Source: an uncultured Streptomyces sp.
GTDB lineage: Bacteria; Actinomycetota; Actinomycetes; Streptomycetales; Streptomycetaceae
Length of the DNA stretch: 7,983 nt
Assembly: GCA_946480485.1 (NCBI GenBank)
Contig: CAMLJW010000233.1
Location: 1-7,983, forward strand
Direction: 5' to 3'
Positions 1 through 4,543 of the stretch are shown piece by piece. The notes beneath the pieces are model-generated. The model worked only from the letters and a program-made list of their open reading frames with translations. It searched no databases and was not told the origin of the DNA. Both the position numbers and the translations under genes were made by a program. Every line of letters begins with the position of its first letter. The first letter of the stretch is position 1.

Positions 1-1073
1 GGATAGCCGTACGTCGGGGACGAGGACGGCGTGGGCGAGGGAGTCGGCGGGCCGTACGAACCCGGCGTGTACGGCGTCTGCACGTTCCCCGCCGGTCCTT
101 GGGCCGTCTGGCCGATCGGCGGGAACACCTCGGATCCGACTCCGGAACCGCTCGGCGTCTGCGCGCCCGGGACGATGTTCGGCGCGGCACCCTGGAACGA
201 CTGGGCCACACGCAGGCACTCGTCGCGCATCGACTCGGCGTTCGGAAAACGGTCGTTCGGATTCTTCTTCAGCGCGCGGGCGACCAGCGCGTCCACGGCC
301 GGTGGCAGCGAACGGTTGATGGAGGAGGGTGCGACGGGCTCCTCCTGCACATGCGCGTACGCGATCGCGAGCGGCGAGTCCGCGTCGAACGGCAGCCGCC
401 CGGTGACCAGTTGGAAGAGCATGATGCCGACGGAGTACAGGTCGGATCGCGCGTCCACGCCCCTGCCCAGCGCCTGCTCCGGGGAGAGGTACTGCGGCGT
501 GCCGACGACCATGCCGGTCTGTGTCATCGAGGTGACGCCGGACTGCATGGCGCGGGCGATGCCGAAGTCCATCACCTTGACGACGTTCCGCTTCGTCATC
601 ATCACGTTGCCCGGTTTGATGTCCCGGTGGACCAGGCCCATCTCGTGGCTGATCTCCAGGGCCGCCAGCACGTCCGCGGTGATCTTCAGGGCCTTGTCGG
701 CGGGCATCGCGCCGTGCTGCGCGACGTCCGCGTCGAGGACGGAGCCGAGGGGCTTGCCCTCGATGTACTCCATGACGATGTACGGAGTCGTCTGTCCGTC
801 GAGGTCGCCTTCGCCGGTGTCGAAGACCGAGACGATGTTCGTGTGAGTGAGCTTGGCCACCGCCTGGGCCTCGCGGCGGAAGCGCTCACGGAAGGCAGGC
901 TCCCGTCCGAGCTCGGTATGCAGTGTCTTGATCGCGACCTGTCGGTCGAGCACCGAGTCGTACGAGAGGTGGACCGAGGCCATGCCGCCCTCGCCGAGCA
1001 AGTCGCGCAGCTGATAGCGCCCGCCGGCGACCGAACGCCCTGCGTATCGGCCTTGTGCGCCGTCCTGGCTCAT
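1..1073 (-). CDS. Hanks-type serine/threonine protein kinase, 3' end outside the window
   Basis: ATP-dependent Ser/Thr protein kinase; 357 codons are visible and the C-terminus lies beyond the left edge. All core kinase motifs read in the conceptual translation: glycine-rich loop LLGEGGMASV (residues 25-34), ATP-binding Lys49 in VAIK, catalytic HRDIKPGN with Asp151, metal-binding DFG with Asp169, and an activation loop rich in Thr (TSMTQTGMVVGTPQ) followed by SPE ending at Glu199. The domain ends near residue 285. The remaining visible part is a Pro/Ser/Thr/Gly/Tyr-rich linker, as usually precedes a transmembrane helix in bacterial receptor kinases; whether a helix and sensor domain follow cannot be seen. 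The ATG was chosen because GGGGGA sits 9 nt upstream and the kinase domain starts about 20 residues later. It is divergent from, and clearly paralogous to, the kinase at 1408. The family assignment is secure; the substrate is unknown. Confidence 0.95.
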   Translation of the reverse strand, partial: MSQDGAQGRYAGRSVAGGRYQLRDLLGEGGMASVHLSYDSVLDRQVAIKTLHTELGREPAFRERFRREAQAVAKLTHTNIVSVFDTGEGDLDGQTTPYIVMEYIEGKPLGSVLDADVAQHGAMPADKALKITADVLAALEISHEMGLVHRDIKPGNVMMTKRNVVKVMDFGIARAMQSGVTSMTQTGMVVGTPQYLSPEQALGRGVDARSDLYSVGIMLFQLVTGRLPFDADSPLAIAYAHVQEEPVAPSSINRSLPPAVDALVARALKKNPNDRFPNAESMRDECLRVAQSFQGAAPNIVPGAQTPSGSGVGSEVFPPIGQTAQGPAGNVQTPYTPGSYGPPTPSPTPSSSPTYGY

Positions 1074-1153
1074 GTTTCTGCGTCCCCCATCGGCGCGGGC
1101 GAAAGCGTCGGCGTGCTCCCGCGGTCGCTGATCCCTTGTCCTATTCCCGGCCA

Positions 1154-1181
1154 AGTCTGCCCGAGGGCACTGACACGTCAA
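1154..1181 (-). promoter_or_regulatory. Candidate -35/-10 promoter for the minus-strand kinase
   Basis: On the minus strand TTGACG (1181-1176), a 16-nt spacer and CAGACT (1159-1154) resemble a housekeeping-sigma promoter of Streptomyces type. The -10 lies about 80 nt upstream of the kinase ATG. The -35 is a good match and the -10 is moderate. This is inferred from pattern only. Confidence 0.4.
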
Positions 1182-1291
1182 GCTCGGTGCCCGATCCGTG
1201 ATCGTACGCGAAAGAAGCGTCGCGGAAGCGTTACCGGTGCCGTGCGGTCGGCACACGGATTTGCACCAAAGACCCTGCTGAGGGTTACGTG

Positions 1292-1312
1292 GCCGGTCCA
1301 TCTCGGACCGGC
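1292..1312. repeat. Perfect 8-bp inverted repeat, possible operator
   Basis: GCCGGTCC (1292-1299) and GGACCGGC (1305-1312) are exact reverse complements separated by ATCTC. The repeat lies about 95 bp upstream of the plus-strand kinase start, where an operator or a leader hairpin would be expected. GC-rich inverted repeats arise by chance at high GC, so a function is not shown. Confidence 0.45.
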
Positions 1313-1407
1313 GCCTCACGTGGAGGCTGTAGCGTGGCCCGACGGAGACCGTAACAACCACCGCGCGTACTTCGACTGGTGCGGACAGAACACGACGGCG
1401 AGGACTG

Positions 1408-2952
1408 ATGGCACAGCAGCGCGCTCAGGGCCCGTCCGACCCCGAGGCGACTGGCGGCGGTATGTCAGACGCGACGGAAATGTGGGGTAAAGACGGACGG
1501 GTCGGCGACGGCCGATACCGACTGACCCGCAGACTCGGCAGGGGCGGCATGGCCGAGGTGTTCGCGGCCGAGGACGTACGCCTCGGACGCACGGTCGCGG
1601 TCAAGCTGCTCCGCTCCGACCTGGCCGAGGACCCGGTCTCCAAGGCGCGTTTCACGCGCGAGGCTCAGTCCGTGGCGGGCCTGAACCACCATGCGGTGGT
1701 GGCGGTCTACGACTCCGGTGAGGACGTGGTCGGTCACCGGACCGTCCCCTACATCGTGATGGAACTCGTCGAGGGCCGTACGATCCGCGATCTCCTGATC
1801 AACGCCGAGGCCCCCGAGCCCGAGCAGGCGCTGATCATCGTCTCCGGCGTGCTGGAAGCGCTCGCCTATTCGCACCAGCACGGCATCGTGCACCGCGACA
1901 TCAAGCCCGCGAACGTCATCATCACCCACACCGGCGCGGTGAAGGTGATGGACTTCGGCATCGCGCGCGCCCTGCACGGCGCGCAGTCGACGATGACCCA
2001 GACCGGTATGGTCATGGGCACGCCCCAGTACCTCTCGCCCGAGCAGGCGCTCGGGAAGGCGGTCGACCACCGCAGTGACCTGTACGCGACGGGCTGTCTG
2101 CTGTACGAGCTCCTCGCGCTGCGTCCGCCGTTCACCGGTGAGACGCCGTTGTCGGTGGTCTACCAGCATGTCCAGGACATTCCGGTGCCCCCTTCCGAGG
2201 TCTCGGACTCGGCGCCGCCGGAGCTGGACGGTCTGGTCATGCGCTCCCTCGCGAAGGAGCCGGACGACCGGTTCCAGACCGCGGAGGAGATGCGCGGGCT
2301 CGTCCAGTACGCGCTGCAGATGCTGTACGACCAGGGCAGCCACACCGGCACCTGGAACACCGGCCCCGTGGAGATCCACGAGGGGGGGAGCACTCCGGCG
2401 ATGGGCTTCGCGGGCACCACCGCGCTGCCGCACCCGGGTGACTCCGGCACCACGCGGATCCCGGAACCGATCCTGCCGAACCGCGGTGATGGGGACGACG
2501 GAGGCTTCGACGGGAACGGCAACCGGGGCAGCGGCCGCGGCAAGCTGTGGATCCTGGCCGTACTCGCGGTGATCGCCATCGCGGCGGGCGTCGCGCTGGC
2601 GCTGAAGGACGGTACCAACAGTGGTGGCGGGGGCGGCGGTACCACACAGTCCCCGACGGCCTCGCAGTCGGAGAGGGACGCGACGCCGAGCGAGACGACC
2701 TCGAAGGAGCCGACGGACGAGGCCACCGACGACGGCACCAGCACGGGCGAAGACCCGGACTACAGGCCCACGTACACCCCGTCGCCGACCTACACCCCGT
2801 CGCCCACCCCGCAGCCGACCGAGCCCTCGGACCAGCCCACCCCCACGGCACCCGCGGCGACGCAGACCACTGAGGAGCCGACGGCGGACCCGAGCGAGAC
2901 ACCGCCGGGACTGCCGACCCCGACGAACGGCCCCGGCAACGAAGGGGGATGA
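1408..2952 (+). CDS. Transmembrane serine/threonine protein kinase without PASTA repeats
   Basis: Complete 514-residue Hanks-type kinase. Motifs: glycine-rich loop LGRGGMAEV (43-51), Lys66 in VAVK, HRDIKPAN with catalytic Asp164, DFG with Asp182, Thr-rich activation loop (about 194-205) and SPE at 210-212; the domain ends near residue 300. A juxtamembrane linker of about 80 residues leads to a single hydrophobic helix (about 380-399) preceded by Arg/Lys, so the kinase should be cytoplasmic and the tail outside. The tail of about 115 residues is rich in Gly, then Thr/Pro/Ser/Glu, with a repeated YTPSPT unit; it has no PASTA or other recognisable sensor fold. The ATG at 1408 was chosen for GAGGA just upstream, although the 3-nt spacing is short. 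ATG 1462 is an alternative that would remove 18 residues and leave the kinase domain intact. Activation-loop autophosphorylation is likely by family; ligand and substrates are unknown. Confidence 0.95.
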   Translation: MAQQRAQGPSDPEATGGGMSDATEMWGKDGRVGDGRYRLTRRLGRGGMAEVFAAEDVRLGRTVAVKLLRSDLAEDPVSKARFTREAQSVAGLNHHAVVAVYDSGEDVVGHRTVPYIVMELVEGRTIRDLLINAEAPEPEQALIIVSGVLEALAYSHQHGIVHRDIKPANVIITHTGAVKVMDFGIARALHGAQSTMTQTGMVMGTPQYLSPEQALGKAVDHRSDLYATGCLLYELLALRPPFTGETPLSVVYQHVQDIPVPPSEVSDSAPPELDGLVMRSLAKEPDDRFQTAEEMRGLVQYALQMLYDQGSHTGTWNTGPVEIHEGGSTPAMGFAGTTALPHPGDSGTTRIPEPILPNRGDGDDGGFDGNGNRGSGRGKLWILAVLAVIAIAAGVALALKDGTNSGGGGGGTTQSPTASQSERDATPSETTSKEPTDEATDDGTSTGEDPDYRPTYTPSPTYTPSPTPQPTEPSDQPTPTAPAATQTTEEPTADPSETPPGLPTPTNGPGNEGG

Positions 2953-2967
2953 CCCCGAAGCACCGTT

Positions 2968-3007
2968 CACGCGCGTGCGGCCCGAAACCGGGCTTCAGGC
3001 GCGCGTG
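2968..3007. terminator. Candidate bidirectional terminator hairpin between convergent genes
   Basis: An outer 8-bp stem, CACGCGCG (2968-2975) with CGCGCGTG (3000-3007), encloses an inner 5-bp stem, GCCCG (2980-2984) with CGGGC (2989-2993), around an AAAC loop. It lies 16 bp after the plus-strand kinase stop and about 60 bp past the minus-strand phosphotransferase stop, so it could serve both. There is no U-tract, which is common for GC-rich actinomycete terminators. This is inferred from structure and position. Confidence 0.55.
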
Positions 3008-3019
3008 CCGTGCGTCGGC

Positions 3020-3042
3020 CTCTTGAAGGCGCGACTCAAGAG
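3020..3042. terminator. Second inverted repeat in the convergent gap
   Basis: CTCTTGA (3020-3026) and TCAAGAG (3036-3042) are exact reverse complements around a 9-nt loop. The repeat lies 24 bp beyond the minus-strand phosphotransferase stop, so it is the better-placed terminator for that gene. The stem is weaker than the 2968-3007 hairpin and has no T-run on either side. Confidence 0.45.
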
Positions 3043-3065
3043 CGAGCGCGGGAATTCGAGAGGCA

Positions 3066-4091
3066 TCACCCCACGAACGCCTCGTACACCGCGCCGTACT
3101 CCCGCGTCCACCACACCGCCAGCGCGGAGGCCGCCGGGAACTGCGGGTCGGCTCGGGTGTCCCCGCGCTCGTAGTGCCAGCGCAGCATCCAGAAGTCGTT
3201 GAGCCGCTCCCACCACACGCGGTGCGCGGCGGCCGCGAGTTCGGCGGGGGTGGCATGCGCGGAACGCCGGTACGCGCGCGCGTAGGCCCGCACTTTCGTC
3301 AGATCGAGTGTGCCGTCGGGACATACGAAGAAGATCACCCCGGCGCGGACGGTCTCTTCGACGCGCGGCTGGACGCCGAGGCGGTCCCAGTCGACGATCG
3401 CGGCGGGAGCGTCCCCTTTGTAGAGCACGTTGAAGGGGTGGAAGTCCCCGTGCACCCAGCCCACCGAGCCGCCCTGAGGGGGCCGCCGGTCCGCGTGCCG
3501 CTCCAGGAGGGCGCGCCGTTCCAGGAGCCGGTGGCAGGCCAGCTCGTCGAAGGCGTCCGGCGGGCGGTGGTGGCGCACCCGGTCGAGCAGGTCGTCGATG
3601 AGCTCGAAGGTGTCGGCGGGGTCGGCGCTCTCCGCCCGTGCCTCGGACGGCCGCGGCGGCATCACCCGCTCCAGGGACGTGTGTACGACGCCCAGGAGCG
3701 CCCCGAGGCGTCGGCACTGCTGTGTGGTCAGCTGGGCGCCGCCGCGGTGGCGTCCGTCGATCCACGGGTGCAGCGCGTAGGCGTGACCGTCGATGACGGC
3801 GACCGTGCGGCCGTCGGTGCCGGTCAGGGGCGGGGCCACGGGGACGCCCAGGTCGGCGAGGCGTTGGGTGGCGTGGTGTTGGCGGATGATCGCGGCGGGG
3901 TCGGCGGTCTCGGGGTCGAAGTGGTGCTTGAGGAAGTACCGGCCGTGGGTCGTGGCGAGCCGGTAGCCGCGGTTCAGCAGCCCCTGGTCGACGGGTTCGC
4001 AGGCCAGTGGAGTCCCGGCGGCGTACCGGCTCAGCAGGGCGCCCAGAGGAGGCGCGGGGGCGGAAGCGGAGACTACAGATGAGCGCGGCAC
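3066..4091 (-). CDS. Aminoglycoside-phosphotransferase-family (APH) small-molecule kinase
   Basis: A 341-residue protein of the APH/choline-kinase-like fold. Visible motifs: an N-lobe strand TTHGRYFLK with the probable ATP-binding Lys55, the catalytic HGDFHPFN motif (214-221, Asp216 the likely base) and the metal-binding IVDWD motif (232-236). The order and spacing fit phosphotransferases that phosphorylate a hydroxyl on a small molecule, such as homoserine, sugar or choline kinases; the substrate cannot be read from sequence and antibiotic resistance should not be assumed. No signal peptide or membrane segment is seen, so it should be cytosolic. The frame is open up to 4394, but codon use before 4091 is not coding-like, so GTG 4091-4089 was chosen; it has no Shine-Dalgarno sequence. 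The gene converges with the kinase at 1408 and diverges from the bkd operon. The start is less certain than the family. Confidence 0.88.
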   Translation of the reverse strand: MPRSSVVSASAPAPPLGALLSRYAAGTPLACEPVDQGLLNRGYRLATTHGRYFLKHHFDPETADPAAIIRQHHATQRLADLGVPVAPPLTGTDGRTVAVIDGHAYALHPWIDGRHRGGAQLTTQQCRRLGALLGVVHTSLERVMPPRPSEARAESADPADTFELIDDLLDRVRHHRPPDAFDELACHRLLERRALLERHADRRPPQGGSVGWVHGDFHPFNVLYKGDAPAAIVDWDRLGVQPRVEETVRAGVIFFVCPDGTLDLTKVRAYARAYRRSAHATPAELAAAAHRVWWERLNDFWMLRWHYERGDTRADPQFPAASALAVWWTREYGAVYEAFVG

Positions 4092-4098
4092 GCGCCAG

Positions 4099-4104
4099 AT
4101 GGTA
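4099..4104 (-). promoter_or_regulatory. -10-like box implying a leaderless phosphotransferase mRNA
   Basis: On the minus strand TACCAT (4104-4099) ends 7 nt before the proposed GTG start at 4091. Transcription starting 7-8 nt after a -10 box would begin at the GTG itself, giving a leaderless mRNA, which fits the lack of a ribosome binding site. No good -35 is seen 16-18 nt further upstream. Confidence 0.4.
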
Positions 4105-4266
4105 GGGCACCGGCGCGTCTCCGCGACCTTGCGCTTGTCACAGACGGTACGCGCGTGAACGTGCCGGGTGCGGGGCGGGGTCCGCGAGCGCCTGTCCGCC
4201 GCAGTACCGGCCCTTCCGTCCGGGGGCCGACCGGGATAACGTGCCGGTGTTCCGGCCCTCTGCAAA

Positions 4267-4289
4267 GCTGTGACCAGTGCTGTGACCAG
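4267..4289. repeat. Tandem 11-bp direct repeat, possible regulator binding site
   Basis: GCTGTGACCAG occurs exactly twice, at 4267-4277 and 4279-4289, separated by one T, giving a 12-bp period (roughly one helical turn). That spacing would place two bound protein subunits on nearly the same DNA face. It lies about 255 bp upstream of E1 alpha. Function is inferred from arrangement only. Confidence 0.55.
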
Positions 4290-4338
4290 CGGCTGTTCCC
4301 GACATCCGCGACTTGTGCGGAAATCTGACAGCAGGTAC

Positions 4339-4350
4339 TTGGATATCCAA
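4339..4350. promoter_or_regulatory. AT-rich perfect palindrome TTGGATATCCAA, candidate operator
   Basis: A perfect 12-bp palindrome followed directly by TCAAAAT forms the most AT-rich patch of the intergenic region in otherwise GC-rich DNA. It lies about 195 bp upstream of E1 alpha and could be an operator or part of a promoter for either direction: on the minus strand TTGGAT is followed after 16 nt by TCAGAT. No known regulator consensus is matched with confidence. Confidence 0.45.
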
Positions 4351-4383
4351 TCAAAATCGCAGGTCAGGAGGGGTTTCCCAGAA

Positions 4384-4401
4384 ATGTGGGGCACTGGGTA
4401 A
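4384..4401 (+). other. Possible five-codon upstream ORF in the bkd leader
   Basis: ATG at 4384 opens the reading MWGTG and stops at TAA 4399-4401. A strong Shine-Dalgarno-like AGGAGGGG (4366-4373) precedes it, with 12 nt between GGAGG and ATG, which is rather long. It contains no Leu, Ile or Val codon, so classical branched-chain amino acid attenuation is not supported. It may be chance, or the purine run may have another role. Confidence 0.25.
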
Positions 4402-4465
4402 CGTGCCTACTGCAGGGCGCTCGCCGGGGCACCTGTCACGCCTGTTCCCGGCCGAGGGCACCCAC

Positions 4466-4477
4466 CCCGTGCACGGG
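4466..4477. repeat. Perfect GC-rich palindrome CCCGTGCACGGG
   Basis: A perfect 12-bp palindrome 66 bp upstream of the E1 alpha GTG. It could be an operator. As RNA it has no room for an unpaired loop unless the central bases open. High GC makes such palindromes more likely by chance. Confidence 0.35.
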
Positions 4478-4531
4478 TACGGATCAGGCGAGCCGCACTG
4501 GCCACCTGGCAACCCCGGGGGCCGGACCGAC

Positions 4532-4538
4532 GGAGGAG
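4532..4538 (+). promoter_or_regulatory. Ribosome binding site that fixes the E1 alpha start
   Basis: GGAGGAG ends 5 nt before GTG 4544; measured from the GGAGG core the spacing is 7 nt. This near-ideal site is the reason to prefer GTG 4544 over upstream starts in the frame that stays open back to 4313. Confidence 0.85.
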
Positions 4539-4543
4539 CACAC

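Larger units (their letters stand above)
1074..1407. other. Divergent intergenic region between two kinase genes
   Basis: This 334-bp stretch separates the start codons of two divergent kinases and has no credible gene; open frames crossing it are antisense or shadow frames of the kinases. It holds one promoter-like pair for the minus strand (1154-1181) and an 8-bp inverted repeat (1292-1312). I see no clear plus-strand promoter: TTGCAC at 1261 has only a poor -10 (TTACGT, 1285-1290) behind it. Confidence 0.7.
4092..4543. other. Long divergent intergenic region upstream of the bkd operon
   Basis: This 452-bp region between the phosphotransferase and the E1 alpha start has no credible full-length gene; open frames extend through it on both strands but without coding-like codon use. 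It contains a tandem repeat (4267-4289), an AT-rich palindrome (4339-4350), a strong Shine-Dalgarno-like sequence with a five-codon ORF (4367-4401), a GC-rich palindrome (4466-4477) and a 9-bp direct repeat TAACGTGCC at 4237 and 4399. No convincing -35/-10 pair for the bkd operon could be chosen by eye. Confidence 0.7.

Noticed and set aside
99..1490. Long plus-strand open frame across the first kinase and the intergenic region
   Set aside because: It is the antisense shadow of the minus-strand kinase, shows no protein family, and runs through non-coding sequence into the second kinase.
1465..2970. Long open frame of about 500 codons antisense to the plus-strand kinase
   Set aside because: Its product is Arg/Gly/Val-rich low-complexity sequence typical of the antisense frame of a GC-biased gene; the plus strand encodes all kinase motifs.
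3066..4091. Aminoglycoside resistance gene
   Set aside because: Only general APH-fold motifs are present; this fold is widespread among metabolic kinases, and no resistance context is visible.
4267..4289. TGGTC/GACCA motifs resembling a DasR operator
   Set aside because: The half-sites are direct repeats, not the inverted arrangement of the DasR site, and the centre does not match.
4092..4394. Upstream extension of the phosphotransferase frame to an ATG at 4394
   Set aside because: The extra 101 residues lack family similarity and third-position G/C bias and would cover the palindrome and tandem repeat; the GTG at 4091 fits the known fold.
4373..4401. Possible SigB-type promoter, GTTT followed by GGGTAA
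   Set aside because: The spacer is 19 nt instead of about 14-16, and the last base of the -10 element does not fit GGGTAC/T.
4384..4401. Attenuator leader peptide for branched-chain amino acids
   Set aside because: The five-codon ORF has no Leu, Ile or Val codons and no clear terminator/antiterminator pair follows.
4313..4543. Upstream extension of the E1 alpha frame
   Set aside because: The strong GGAGGAG site fixes the start at GTG 4544, and the upstream residues look like translated intergenic DNA.
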